From Gammaproteobacteria bacterium UBA2679 (GTDB taxonomy: Bacteria; Pseudomonadota; Gammaproteobacteria; Pseudomonadales; Oleiphilaceae), in assembly GCA_002354735.1 (NCBI GenBank), contig DEMD01000015.1:209304-273303 (forward strand): a DNA stretch of 64,000 bases, given 5' to 3'. The notes beneath the pieces are model-generated. The model made no database searches and had not been told where the DNA came from. It saw nothing but the letters and a program-made list of their open reading frames with translations. Below, piece by piece: positions 47,094 through 56,886 of this stretch; position 1 is the stretch's first letter, and each line of letters opens with the position of its first letter. The position numbers and the translations under genes are program-made.

Positions 47094-47765
47094 ATGTTAC
47101 CAGCGTTGGAAATCGAAACCAGCCCGCAGCCTGACGCAGCAGTTATCCTGCTGCACGGACTCGGGGCTGATGGCAACGATTTCGGACCCATTGTGTCCGA
47201 GCTCAAACTGCCGCCGAATGCGGCTATACGATTCATATTCCCTCATGCGCCAGCCATCCCCGTCACCATCAACCGGAACTACGTCATGCCGGCCTGGTAT
47301 GACATAACGTCCATCGATATCGATCGGACAATAGATGCCGGTCAGCTTCGTGCCTCAGCTGAACAGATTGCGGCTTTCGTGGATCGTGAAGTGACACGCG
47401 GCATTCCACCGGAGCGAATCGTGATTGCGGGATTCTCGCAGGGTGGCGCCGTAGCATATGAACTCGCCGCATCCGATGAACGAGTCTTTGCGGGTCTCCT
47501 CGTGCTGTCCAGTTATTTCGCCACTCAGCAGGATGCACAATGGCGCCGGCTGAAGGATAAGTGCCAGCATATGCCCGTCATGATCATGCACGGGCAGGCC
47601 GATAACATCGTCAGTGAGTCGCTGGGGCGCAGTGCCTGCAAGATCCTGTGTGATCTCGGCCTGCAGGTCAGCTACAAAACCTATCCGGTGGGCCATAGCG
47701 TTCATCCGAGGCAGATCGAGGAAATTTCGAAATGGCTGCAAACTATCTTGCCGGTACGTTCGTGA
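47094..47765 (+). CDS. Carboxylesterase/phospholipase-type hydrolase
   Basis: A roughly 223-residue alpha/beta hydrolase of the EstB/acyl-protein thioesterase group. LLHGLGADGNDF forms the oxyanion site, GFSQGG the nucleophile elbow, DNIV and GHSVHPRQ the acid and His. AAGGA precedes the ATG by seven bases. It probably cleaves short carboxylic esters. Confidence 0.92.
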   Translation: MLPALEIETSPQPDAAVILLHGLGADGNDFGPIVSELKLPPNAAIRFIFPHAPAIPVTINRNYVMPAWYDITSIDIDRTIDAGQLRASAEQIAAFVDREVTRGIPPERIVIAGFSQGGAVAYELAASDERVFAGLLVLSSYFATQQDAQWRRLKDKCQHMPVMIMHGQADNIVSESLGRSACKILCDLGLQVSYKTYPVGHSVHPRQIEEISKWLQTILPVRS

Positions 47766-48361
47766 CAGGCCGTGTCGTTCTGACGTTGCTGGTCGCGGTC
47801 TGGTTGTCCGGCTGTCAGGAGCGCTCGCCTTCTGGAGATGAGAGCGGAAAAGCTGTCCTTGAAAACGGCTACGCCCAGCTTTACGAACTGACGTCCACGC
47901 TTAAGAGCTCTGACACCATACTCAACTTCAAGCAATCAACGGATGGCTTTGGTGAGCTGGTAAGCGAGTTGGCTACGGATGAAGCGAGCATGGCCGAGTA
48001 TCTCGAAGCGCTCGCGAAAGAGCCGCCGGGCTATGACTTGGCCAACACGGGCTATCCAGAGATCAGCAAACGTAGCCTGAACTCGGCAAAGTCGGACAGA
48101 CTATTGTCTTACTCGCCTTTTTTCGGGCGCACCAAAGATAACTTCGAGCGGACCTATCTGCTGAGTCTGTCGAACGCGCTCACGCAACAGTACCATTTGC
48201 TCGAGGTGATGATCGACCTGGAGCGGGACAAGGAGCGTTTGGTGATGCTCAAGGAGTTCCAGAGCGACGTCAGCCGTTACTATGATGAGGTGGTAGCCAA
48301 ACTGAACCGGCAGCACTTCAAGGAAAATGTCCCGGGCCCTTCTCTGGAAGAAGGGGCCTGA
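47732..48361 (+). CDS. Unrecognised lipoprotein
   Basis: A 209-residue envelope protein with a signal helix and lipobox (VAVWLSGC). The mature part is helical with a coiled-coil-like C-terminus (LEVMIDLERDKERLVMLKEF), faintly like DUF3053. No family is assigned. It overlaps the esterase by 34 bp. Confidence 0.65.
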   Translation: MAANYLAGTFVTGRVVLTLLVAVWLSGCQERSPSGDESGKAVLENGYAQLYELTSTLKSSDTILNFKQSTDGFGELVSELATDEASMAEYLEALAKEPPGYDLANTGYPEISKRSLNSAKSDRLLSYSPFFGRTKDNFERTYLLSLSNALTQQYHLLEVMIDLERDKERLVMLKEFQSDVSRYYDEVVAKLNRQHFKENVPGPSLEEGA

Positions 48362-48368
48362 GCGTCAA

Positions 48369-49943
48369 GTGAGCAGCGGTAATGGCGGACACAGTATTCA
48401 ATCGATAAGCCCGAGTTTGCGGCATCCGGAATACCGACTCGAGTTTGTTCGTCATCTTGAGCAGCAGCCTGAGCTTGTGACGTCTGCGCTGGTGGCGGAA
48501 GCCGAGGCGGGCGCCTTGTCAGACAGCGGCCCGGGTAACTCGTCATCAGGGTTCGAGGACCTTGCGCAAGGGAGGGCGAGCTGGCTTGTTGCGCTATTGC
48601 GGCTGGATAGTCTGCATGCCAGGGTCGACAGGGCAGCGGTACAAAGCCTGTGGGTGCTGTGCGTGGTCTTCGCCCTGCTTGGTGCCCTCGCTGCTGCACA
48701 AGGCTTCGATCCAGGGCAACAGACGGTTAATTTCTTCTGGTTACTCGTTGTCCTGCTCGGCGTCCATCTGGCTGCACTGCTGTTCTGGTTACTGGCATTC
48801 CTGAGCAGGCCCTTTCGCCAGTCCACGGTAAAGGTGCCCATGTTGCAAAGTGCCGGCCTGTGGCTGGTCCAGAAACTCGCCCGAGTTCTCGCCCCAGATA
48901 CTGCGGCAAGAGACCCTGAACAGGCTGGTTCTGTGCAACCGGCTCTCTCCATGACGACAGTTGCTGCGGTATGGGCACGCCTGCAGACCAAAGCTGGTTT
49001 GGGCTTCTGGAACTTCAGCCTGCTAAGCCATGCAGTCTGGACCGCTTACCTGATCGGCGGCTTCGGTATGACGCTCCTTCTATTGTCGTTACGGCAGTAC
49101 GATTTCGTCTGGGCCACAACGGTGTTGTCGAGTGAGACCTTCGAGCAGATGAGCGCACTGCTCGGGCAAGTGCCTCAGCTACTGGGCATAGCGGTGCCGG
49201 ATGCCCAGCTGGTTCAGATCAGTCGGACCGGTGTGGAAACCAGCTCCGAAACAGCGAGCATTGCCCGGGTGCTCTGGTCGAATCTTCTCATGGCCAGTCT
49301 GGTGCTCTGGGGTGTGATTCCTCGAGTGGTCTTGCTTGCCATAAGCCTGGTTGGACGCGCTACAGCCATGCGAAAGGTCTCATTGGACCTGGCGAGCCCG
49401 TATTATGTTGGCCTTCGCCAGCATCTGCTGACCGGATATCGCCGCGGCGGCATCATCGATCCTGATCATGCTGGCCGCTCGCATGACGAGGTGAGCAGCA
49501 GCCCGTCAGCGTCCGCCAAGCTGCCAGAACGCTACGATATCGCAGCCATTTATCTCGATCCGCAGTTGCCTTGGCCTCTCCGCGATCTGAATCCACAACA
49601 TGACCTCGGATGTATCGACGATGCAAAATCCGAAGCCGTGGTTACGGCTGCAGCAGCAGCCTCGAGCTGTCCCCACCTCGTGCTTTGCTCGCATCTGGCG
49701 ACCGTGCCGGACCGCGGTGTCCGCCGGATCGTCGGCGCCTTGAAGCGCAATTACAGGGGGCGGGTACATCTTGGGCTGCTAACGCCAGACGACCGTCCCG
49801 CCGATCACAATCGCCTCGAAGACTGGTATCGCCTCGCGGCAGCCGTTGGTATATCGCTGGATGACATCATTCAGCTGCCAATCCGCGCGCCGGGCTTCAC
49901 CGCCGCCTCTCCAGTTGAGGAAGATGATCGACATGCCAACTGA
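48369..49943 (+). CDS. DUF2868 membrane protein
   Basis: A roughly 524-residue membrane protein with about six helices in two groups (LWVLCVVFALLGALAAAQGF; FFWLLVVLLGVHLAALLFWL) and a soluble C-terminal part. DUF2868 proteins pair with the DUF3482 GTPase that follows. I choose GTG 48369; an ATG at 48327 lies inside the lipoprotein gene. Its function is unknown. Confidence 0.82.
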   Translation: MSSGNGGHSIQSISPSLRHPEYRLEFVRHLEQQPELVTSALVAEAEAGALSDSGPGNSSSGFEDLAQGRASWLVALLRLDSLHARVDRAAVQSLWVLCVVFALLGALAAAQGFDPGQQTVNFFWLLVVLLGVHLAALLFWLLAFLSRPFRQSTVKVPMLQSAGLWLVQKLARVLAPDTAARDPEQAGSVQPALSMTTVAAVWARLQTKAGLGFWNFSLLSHAVWTAYLIGGFGMTLLLLSLRQYDFVWATTVLSSETFEQMSALLGQVPQLLGIAVPDAQLVQISRTGVETSSETASIARVLWSNLLMASLVLWGVIPRVVLLAISLVGRATAMRKVSLDLASPYYVGLRQHLLTGYRRGGIIDPDHAGRSHDEVSSSPSASAKLPERYDIAAIYLDPQLPWPLRDLNPQHDLGCIDDAKSEAVVTAAAAASSCPHLVLCSHLATVPDRGVRRIVGALKRNYRGRVHLGLLTPDDRPADHNRLEDWYRLAAAVGISLDDIIQLPIRAPGFTAASPVEEDDRHAN

Positions 49944-51354
49944 AAACACGAGCCCTCGACCTTCAGCACAGGCGCCGATCCGTATTGCCATAGTCGGCCA
50001 TACCAATGTCGGCAAGACCTCGCTGATGCGCACCCTGTTGCGCGACAGCCGCTTCGGCGAAGTGTCCAATCATCCAGGTACGACCCGACACGTTGAAGCC
50101 GCTAGCATATTGTGCCGCGATCAGGCGGTGATCGAACTGCATGATACGCCTGGTCTGGAGGACTCGATCGGCCTGCGTAGCGCGCTGGAGAGCTTGCCAG
50201 CAGGTCGGGACGACACCGGCCAGACCCGCTTGAGACAGTTCATAGCTCACGCCGACGAGTTTGCTGAACTCGATCAGGAACTCAAGGTCGTCCGTCAGTT
50301 ACTGGCGAGCGATTTACTATTTTATGTCATCGATGTTCGCGAGCCGCTCGTCGGCAAGTATAGAGATGAGCTCTATGTGCTCAGTCTTGCCGGCAAGGCC
50401 GTGATTCCGGTGCTCAACTTCATTCACCAGTTTCCCAACCACAGCATGCAGTGGCGTGAATATCTCGGTCAGCTGAACTTCCATGCACAGGTGCAGTACG
50501 ACACGGTCGTGTTTCGGCTTGAAGATGAGAAGCGCCTGTTTCAGAAGATACAGTCTTTGCTTGGTGAGCAGTATGACAGGGTGCAGCAGCTCATCGACGA
50601 GCGGCATGCCCAGGCGCTGCAGATCAGGCGAGCATCTGCAGCAGCCGTGGCTGAGTTGATCATCAACGTAGGCAGCTACCGGAAAACGCTCAGTGCCGCC
50701 ACGGCGACCCTGCCCGAAATTGAAAAGAATGAGGTGATAGCGCTGCAGGACCTCACGCGACAGGCAGAGCAGGTCTGTACGCGACAGATCATCAAGCTTC
50801 ATCGCTTTGCACCCGACGATGTCCGCGAAGCCTTTCTGCCTGTACAGGATGGCAGTTGGAAGCTCGACCTCTTCGACGTGAATACGCTGAGGACCTTCGG
50901 CGTAGAGGCGAGTAGTGGTGCAGCCAAGGGCGCCGCTGTGGGTGCTGTTCTTGATGGACTGACGGGCTTTATATCGCTGGGTGCCGCCGCTGCAACTGGT
51001 GCCCTTGCCGGTGCCCTATTCTCGACTGGCGCCAGATATGGTCGGGACCTGCAGGCCGCGGTCACGGGCAAGCGGACCCTGTGTGTAGACGAGCCCACGC
51101 TGCGCCTGTTGTGGCTCCGACAACTGCAGCTCTTGACCGACCTGGGCTCACGCGGCCACGCCATGCAGGTGCAGATGCAAATGACATCGGTCGATGCAAG
51201 CGATCTCCCAAAGGCTTGGAACAGCTGGTTACGGCAGATGAGAGCCAATGCAAACTGGAGTGAACTGGCTCCGGACAATCGCAAACGCGCAGCAGATCCC
51301 GGTCGCAGTGCGCTGGCTAGCGCTATTGCCGAACATCTTTTTGCGTCGGTCTGA
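49933..51354 (+). CDS. DUF3482 GTPase
   Basis: A roughly 473-residue GTP-binding protein of the Era/TrmE-like class. The P-loop is GHTNVGKTSL, DTPGLED is switch/Walker B, and NFIHQF replaces the usual NKxD specificity motif. Two Ala/Gly-rich helical segments near residues 330-365 could touch membrane. It overlaps the DUF2868 partner by 11 bp, the conserved arrangement. Confidence 0.88.
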   Translation: MPTENTSPRPSAQAPIRIAIVGHTNVGKTSLMRTLLRDSRFGEVSNHPGTTRHVEAASILCRDQAVIELHDTPGLEDSIGLRSALESLPAGRDDTGQTRLRQFIAHADEFAELDQELKVVRQLLASDLLFYVIDVREPLVGKYRDELYVLSLAGKAVIPVLNFIHQFPNHSMQWREYLGQLNFHAQVQYDTVVFRLEDEKRLFQKIQSLLGEQYDRVQQLIDERHAQALQIRRASAAAVAELIINVGSYRKTLSAATATLPEIEKNEVIALQDLTRQAEQVCTRQIIKLHRFAPDDVREAFLPVQDGSWKLDLFDVNTLRTFGVEASSGAAKGAAVGAVLDGLTGFISLGAAAATGALAGALFSTGARYGRDLQAAVTGKRTLCVDEPTLRLLWLRQLQLLTDLGSRGHAMQVQMQMTSVDASDLPKAWNSWLRQMRANANWSELAPDNRKRAADPGRSALASAIAEHLFASV

Positions 51355-51417
51355 ACAAAGTCGCTGCGCCCGTCGTAATGTTCTCATCAATTGAAAACAT
51401 GAGACATGGAGAAGTAT

Positions 51418-52074
51418 ATGAATACAGTCACTCGAGCGGGTAACAAGGCTAGTCATCTTGCGGAACAGTATGCGCTCTCGACCAGAGCCTATCTGAATGA
51501 GGCAGTGCAGAGCGGTCAGAAAGAACTTGAGACGGTCACTCACAGAGTGAACGACCTGGTGGGTGAGCTGAAGAGTCAGGGCAACTATATCACCGAGCCG
51601 ACACTGCAGTTTTTTCAGGAGTCCCTCAAGCAGCCAATTCAGCGCATCAGGCATCCCCTGTCTACTGTAAAAGGCATCGCGTCAGTGTGCGAAAACACCC
51701 TGGACCGCGCCTTCAGGGTGGCGAGTCAGAACTACGATACGCTACGTCGTAACTGGACCAGAACAGATGATACCAAGGCTGATCTGACCACGCGGGAGCA
51801 GTCTGCCTACGCCGATGCTATCAACTCAGCCATCGATCAGGCCATCAACAAGCCGGCAGGTACGCGAACTACATCGGCCAGTGGCGAGCATGACGATCTT
51901 CAGCGCCTGCCACAGGTTGGACCGGCATTGGTTCGAAAGCTGCACGCCGCTGGCATCTACAACTATCGGCAGATTGCTGAGCCCACGGACGAGGAAAAGC
52001 GAAAGTTGGCCCAGTTCGCGAAGATCAAGTCTTACCCAGCCTGGGTAGAAGAAGCGAAGCGCCTCATCAAGTAG
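51418..52074 (+). CDS. Helix-hairpin-helix protein with long helical N-terminus
   Basis: A 218-residue protein. Residues 1-140 are amphipathic helices; residues 160-218 form a helix-hairpin-helix-like DNA/protein-binding module (LQRLPQVGPALVRKLHAAG). The GGAG ribosome site six bases before ATG 51418 decides the start. A function is not evident; a DNA-binding or chromatin-like role is possible. Confidence 0.72.
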   Translation: MNTVTRAGNKASHLAEQYALSTRAYLNEAVQSGQKELETVTHRVNDLVGELKSQGNYITEPTLQFFQESLKQPIQRIRHPLSTVKGIASVCENTLDRAFRVASQNYDTLRRNWTRTDDTKADLTTREQSAYADAINSAIDQAINKPAGTRTTSASGEHDDLQRLPQVGPALVRKLHAAGIYNYRQIAEPTDEEKRKLAQFAKIKSYPAWVEEAKRLIK

Positions 52075-52075
52075 T

Positions 52076-52864
52076 TCATTTCACCGATTTGATCGTTGTG
52101 TCGATATTTTCGATACGGCGATCGCTAGTCGGGTGTGAACTCAAAAATGCGGCGAGACCCTGAGGGCCTTCGCCGCTTACAGATTGAAGCGTCTGAATGG
52201 CAGCCTTCATCGATTGTGGAGGCTGTCCAGTCTTGTGGAGTGCCTTCACCGCGTAGCTGTCCGACTCGAGCTCGTCAGATTGTGAATATCTCGCGTTAGC
52301 GTAAGTGGCCGCGAGCTTGCCCAGCTCAGACTGGCTCAGTTGGCCTATCGTCCCGCCTGCAGAGGCAACTGCCGAGAATGCTGCATTAGTGTAAAGCTGC
52401 TCACGCAGCTGCTTATAGCTGTGCCTCAGTTCGACGTGTCCTATCTCGTGTTGGAGTACTGCGAGAATCTGATCATCCGGCATGAGATCCATCAGCTTTG
52501 AGTACACTCGCACAGTGCCGTCAGCCATCGCGAAGGCATTTATCTCGTCGCTCATGTACACCTTGAAGTTGTATTTGCTGGTATCTGCACCAGTCATGGG
52601 GATGAGTTTCTGAAGTCGTTGTGCGTACTTGGATCCCTCTGGCGCCACCTTGTTCTGCTTGTCCATCTGCTGGGCTGCTTCGCTGGCCGCCGCCATGACT
52701 GTCTCCCGATCGAGGGTCGCGGCCTGGACCACAGCCGCACCTGCCTGTGCCGCCTGTTCGGGACGAAACTGGCTGCCGGCGCATGCGGTGAGGCTGAGGA
52801 TGAGCGGCAGTGTCAACACTGTGAGTGGAGCAGGGGTACGGCTAAGCAGGGTCATTAAAGGCAT
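52076..52864 (-). CDS. M48-family periplasmic metallopeptidase lipoprotein
   Basis: A 262-residue lipoprotein (LSLTAC lipobox) with the zinc-binding HEIGH in LQHEIGHVELRH and SDELESDSYAV, the Glu ligand, as in LoiP (YggG). AGGA precedes ATG 52864. It overlaps the upstream nuclease by 23 bp. It probably degrades misfolded envelope proteins. Confidence 0.88.
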   Translation of the reverse strand: MPLMTLLSRTPAPLTVLTLPLILSLTACAGSQFRPEQAAQAGAAVVQAATLDRETVMAAASEAAQQMDKQNKVAPEGSKYAQRLQKLIPMTGADTSKYNFKVYMSDEINAFAMADGTVRVYSKLMDLMPDDQILAVLQHEIGHVELRHSYKQLREQLYTNAAFSAVASAGGTIGQLSQSELGKLAATYANARYSQSDELESDSYAVKALHKTGQPPQSMKAAIQTLQSVSGEGPQGLAAFLSSHPTSDRRIENIDTTIKSVK

Positions 52865-55187
52865 TGTTGCTATCCTGAGGTGAGTTGAACGGATTGGTTC
52901 CGGCAAGGCGAGCTCTATTGATCAGCTTGAGAAGGCCAGCAGCAGCTTCGGCATCACTCATCGCGCGATGATGCTGGGTCATCGTAATGCCAAAGTATGC
53001 TGTGAGATTTTTCAGGCTATACGAATCCAGTCCCGGTTTCAGCTTTTTCATCATGGCACAGGTACACAGCTGCGGCATTCGAATGGACTGCTCCATACGG
53101 CGATACGACTGCTGAATGAAGCCATAATCGAAGCGTACGTTGTGGGCCACAAAAATGGAGTCGCCCAGAAATCCGCGTAAATCATCCGCAACGGCTTCGA
53201 AGGGCGGTGCGGATGCCACCATCTCGTTCGTTATGCCGGTAAGTGCGGTGATGTTAGCTGGTATGCGTCGTCCAGGGTTGATCAGCGTCTGCCATCGACC
53301 GATGATCTCTTCTCGCTGGAGAATCACAGCACCAATCTCTGTCAGCCGACCATACTCCGAGTTGCCACCTGTGGTTTCCACATCCACCACCACGTACGGC
53401 TGATCCGGATCAACAACCCATTCGACCCGCTGAACCGAGACCTGGAAACCGGCTTCGCGAAGTTTCAGTAGTTGCATCATCTGGCGGCGTCGAAGTTGAT
53501 CACCCTCTGCTTTCACTTCCACGAATCTCAGGCCATCTGAATCGATGATCATCAGATCAGGATAGCCTGACTTACAGCCATCATACTGCCTGACCATATC
53601 CCGCAATATCGTACGCAGGCCAGCCATAGGCGCGAGTTCCACGAAGCGGCAGAGCTGCTCAGCCATGGTGCTCGTCCATCCCGTAAAGCTGTTTGGGCGC
53701 CCGTAGCATCGGCTCAGGGTCTTCAGTACATGCGTCTTCAGCTGCTCGCGGTCAAAAGCCAGCACGGCTTCAATGCGTTCGCGCTGGGCGTGGTAAAACG
53801 AGCCATCCGACAAACCTGCCGGCTGGTGCTGGAAATCAGATGAGAAGCGGCTGGCCTCACTCTCGTACAGTTGCGGCCAAAAGGTGAGTGCGAACAGACT
53901 GCGCCATATCCGGTTCTCGGTATGAACCACCAGACGCCCCGGTTTTCGCCATTGCCGCGCAAGCGCTGCTTCCGGCTCATGCCGGAAAGCTTCATCGAGC
54001 CTGCTCACGCCGGCTGCCCGAAGCATGTCGGTTAGTATCGATGTTCGCTTTCCACCATTGGCCGACTGCAGTCCCAACTGATCTGCTGTGTATCGAGCAT
54101 CAGTCGGCAAAAGCTCATTGCCGTACTTTCTCGCCTGAAAATCGAGCGCGAACAAATAGGCATCGTCGCTGGTGGGCGTCTCAAAAATACGGCTGATCAA
54201 ATCCCGGGCGCGTTGCTCGTCCAGACGGTGCCAGAGTCGAATGGCCTTCTCAGTGGCGGTAGCGTGTTCACTGCTCTGATAGAGCTCCGCCGCCAGCGTG
54301 AGCTGGTCCGTGGCTTCCAGCCGAGCCGCCAATCGAAAAACACACTTGTCATAGAGTGTCGTGCCCAGTTCCGTCAGGGGCTGCGGCTGGGCAATGAGCC
54401 ATGTCGCCGTCGCAGCCGACTCGGCTGGTGTCATGGAGGCGAGACCCTTGAGCTGCTGCGCCAGCTGGGCGAGCTCAAATGAGTACCAGGCATCTGCCGC
54501 GGTATCGAAACGCGCGGTATAGCCGGCCTCGAAACTGCTTGTGCGCAGTAGACCCAGGTCGCGCATGGCAAAGCGCCCCAGGTTATCTTCCAGTCGGCCA
54601 AAATAGAGAAAGAGTATGAACGCGATCGTTTCCTGGAACTGCTGAACGATGAATTTACAGCTATAACTTTGCAGGGCGGGAATGCGGGCCTCATCGTCAG
54701 CGGTGGCCTGCTCGAGTGCAATCGTCAATAGGCGCTGTTTGGGCCAGCTTCGTTTCCAGGGCGCCGAGGTGATTGTCGAGACACTATCGAGAAACTCGAC
54801 CAGCTCGTCCCTCGTCAGTGTCAGCAGCAGCCTGGGTAGATCGTGGGGACCGGCCTTTGTCACGAAGCCTTCGCTGAGCAATAGCGCCAGTAGCGATTCG
54901 ATATCTTCCAGCTCTTCGTACCGGAGTTTGCTGAGCCGGAAATGGCAGCCCTTGCGATTGCAGACTCTGACAAACAGTGCGGCCGGATCGCGGGGGAGAG
55001 CCATGAATCGATCGATGAAGTCCACGTCGGATTGACGCAGTACATGCGTGTAATGCTGCCGTATGAACAGCAGCATCTCTCGGTAGTGATCGTAATAATA
55101 AAATGGCGCGAGATCTCGCTTCAGCACAACAGATCCTCTGGAAGCCGCCCTAGGTCTGATCAGCAGACTCGGTGAAGGGGTTAGCAT
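52842..55187 (-). CDS. FAN1-type VRR nuclease fused to DEDDh exonuclease
   Basis: A 781-residue protein. Residues about 1-530 are the helical FAN1-like substrate-binding region. The VRR-NUC PD-(D/E)xK motif is GYPDLMIIDSD..FVEVKAEGDQL at about 538-565. A C-terminal DnaQ-type exonuclease follows from about 600: VVDVETTG, HNVRFDYGF and HRAMSDAEA supply the DEDDh acids. PaFAN1 is about 559 residues, so this adds a full exonuclease. FAN1 repairs interstrand crosslinks. No clear ribosome site; coupled to the NDH-2-like gene. Confidence 0.86.
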   Translation of the reverse strand: MLTPSPSLLIRPRAASRGSVVLKRDLAPFYYYDHYREMLLFIRQHYTHVLRQSDVDFIDRFMALPRDPAALFVRVCNRKGCHFRLSKLRYEELEDIESLLALLLSEGFVTKAGPHDLPRLLLTLTRDELVEFLDSVSTITSAPWKRSWPKQRLLTIALEQATADDEARIPALQSYSCKFIVQQFQETIAFILFLYFGRLEDNLGRFAMRDLGLLRTSSFEAGYTARFDTAADAWYSFELAQLAQQLKGLASMTPAESAATATWLIAQPQPLTELGTTLYDKCVFRLAARLEATDQLTLAAELYQSSEHATATEKAIRLWHRLDEQRARDLISRIFETPTSDDAYLFALDFQARKYGNELLPTDARYTADQLGLQSANGGKRTSILTDMLRAAGVSRLDEAFRHEPEAALARQWRKPGRLVVHTENRIWRSLFALTFWPQLYESEASRFSSDFQHQPAGLSDGSFYHAQRERIEAVLAFDREQLKTHVLKTLSRCYGRPNSFTGWTSTMAEQLCRFVELAPMAGLRTILRDMVRQYDGCKSGYPDLMIIDSDGLRFVEVKAEGDQLRRRQMMQLLKLREAGFQVSVQRVEWVVDPDQPYVVVDVETTGGNSEYGRLTEIGAVILQREEIIGRWQTLINPGRRIPANITALTGITNEMVASAPPFEAVADDLRGFLGDSIFVAHNVRFDYGFIQQSYRRMEQSIRMPQLCTCAMMKKLKPGLDSYSLKNLTAYFGITMTQHHRAMSDAEAAAGLLKLINRARLAGTNPFNSPQDSNNAFNDPA

Positions 55188-56616
55188 AATGAATAATGCG
55201 CTGGCCGAATATGAAGCGCCTCAGAGCCGCCCTGGGCAGAGCGACGAGCGGATTGGGAAACAGGCTCTCGACCGTCTGCCAGAAGCCACTCGGCAGCATC
55301 CCCGGCAGCAGCTGCCGCGTCAGTGCGCGTGTGCTTCGCCGCCAGGTCGATAGCGAGGCGTCTTTCAGCTCCAGCACCAGGGAGTAGCGAGCCATGTAAA
55401 CCTGGAAAACACTCTCCTTCATCGCTTCGAAAACACTACCAGCTGCTATCAGCCCGTTCCATGCGAAATAATGTTCAAGATCACCCAATGCAATCAGAAC
55501 CGGCTTGTTGGCATTGGTGAAATTGTTGGGTTTGTCAGCCTTGAAATAGCGAATAGCATTCTCCGCTGCATGCTCCCCCATATCGAGCGCATGGTAGGCC
55601 TGCTTGTCCAGCTTCTGGTCCACTATGCTGGCGCAGTCACCCGCGAAGAACAGCGTTTCCCGCCAGGCATCAGCGTAGCCGTACTGCGGTTTGTCCAGCA
55701 CTGGATTCAGGGCATTGTCGACCACCAGGCCAATGCCATCGTCCGCTGCCTTGAGCTGGAGGTTTTTTTCGTCACAAAGCTGACTGATCAGTCCCTGCCG
55801 CTGAATGCCGGCTGTCCAGATTGTGACATCGGATTGCAGTACCTGACCGTCCAGCAGTTCGACGCTGCTCCGGCTCACGCGCTTTACGGCGCATTTTGGA
55901 CCAGTGTGAAAGGTTACTTTCTTCTTTTTGAGCTGCTTGCGTACATCCTTGGTGAGCTCATCAGGGAAGGCTGGCAGCAGGTCTTGCGCGTCGACGATAT
56001 GCAGGTTCAGCTTGCCCCCGAAACGCTTGTTCCGCAGCAGGGAACCCATTGCTTCCACGCCAGAGAGGCCGCCACCTATGATTGTGACAGTAACAGCTTT
56101 CTGTTTGTCAGCAAGCGCCGTTAACTGGTGCTCGATAAGCTCAGCCTGATCGGCATGTCTGAAGCCAGTCGTGTGCTGCTGACCGCCTGGCACGACGTTT
56201 GGTCTCTGCACACCACCGCAGGCGACAATGCAGGCATCGTAGCGAAGTTCGCGATCATTTCCGAGCGTTACGCGGCGGCCAATCGGGTCCAAAACCTCGA
56301 CCGAGGTCTGGATGAATTCATGGCCAAGACGCTGGAAAAGCCGGGCACGGTCGAATGACAGGTGATCCTTGAGCTTGAGACCGGAGAGAATATCGTGAAT
56401 ATGCGGCGTCCATTCGAAGTCCGGTCGCGGATCCACCACGGTGACTCTACAGACGTTCTGCAGGGCCAGAGCTGCCGCCAGTCCACCGAAATTACCGCCA
56501 ATGATCAACACATGGCGGTCTGAAACGTCAATGTCTCCGCTCAAGACCAGCCGGGAACGCAGCCACTTTGCAGCACGAAGCGGGGTCGAAACGAGTTTGT
56601 TGATTGCGTCTGCCAT
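55150..56616 (-). CDS. NDH-2-like NAD(P)H-dependent FAD oxidoreductase
   Basis: A roughly 488-residue flavoprotein. The FAD dinucleotide motif is IIGGNFGGLAAALAL, the NADH motif is IIGGGLSGVEAMGSL, and FFAGDCA binds FAD. The C-terminal region lacks a clear membrane helix but has amphipathic stretches. GGAG precedes ATG 56616. It overlaps the nuclease by 38 bp. Likely type II NADH:quinone reductase or a related NAD(P)/FAD oxidoreductase. Confidence 0.85.
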   Translation of the reverse strand: MADAINKLVSTPLRAAKWLRSRLVLSGDIDVSDRHVLIIGGNFGGLAAALALQNVCRVTVVDPRPDFEWTPHIHDILSGLKLKDHLSFDRARLFQRLGHEFIQTSVEVLDPIGRRVTLGNDRELRYDACIVACGGVQRPNVVPGGQQHTTGFRHADQAELIEHQLTALADKQKAVTVTIIGGGLSGVEAMGSLLRNKRFGGKLNLHIVDAQDLLPAFPDELTKDVRKQLKKKKVTFHTGPKCAVKRVSRSSVELLDGQVLQSDVTIWTAGIQRQGLISQLCDEKNLQLKAADDGIGLVVDNALNPVLDKPQYGYADAWRETLFFAGDCASIVDQKLDKQAYHALDMGEHAAENAIRYFKADKPNNFTNANKPVLIALGDLEHYFAWNGLIAAGSVFEAMKESVFQVYMARYSLVLELKDASLSTWRRSTRALTRQLLPGMLPSGFWQTVESLFPNPLVALPRAALRRFIFGQRIIHYANPFTESADQT

Positions 56617-56638
56617 AACTGAGCTCCGTTCAGTCTGT

Positions 56639-56700
56639 TGCCCGATATCGGGCATTGGAATTCACTGCCCGCCAGATGCCGGCAGCGTAAAGCTTACGCA
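56639..56700. promoter_or_regulatory. Cluster of palindromes upstream of NDH-2-like gene
   Basis: A perfect 16-bp palindrome, TGCCCGATATCGGGCA (56639-56654), lies 22 bp before the NDH-2-like start. Further on are a TGCCGGCA palindrome and GCGTAA-AGC-TTACGC at about 56686-56700. These may be repressor sites. The palindromes are visible; function is inferred. Confidence 0.4.
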
Positions 56701-56886
56701 AGCCTTGCAAAATCGGGCTTGAAACAGGTCTATCAGATACTACTTCCGAAGCTGATTCCGCCTGAATCGACGGCTGGCATGCCGTAATTGCGGTAGATCA
56801 GCGTTTGGGAACACTCTTTGCTATGCATGGGGAAACCTCGGCAACCTGTAGTACCAATTTCTGTATGCCGACTACGGAGAGATTAC

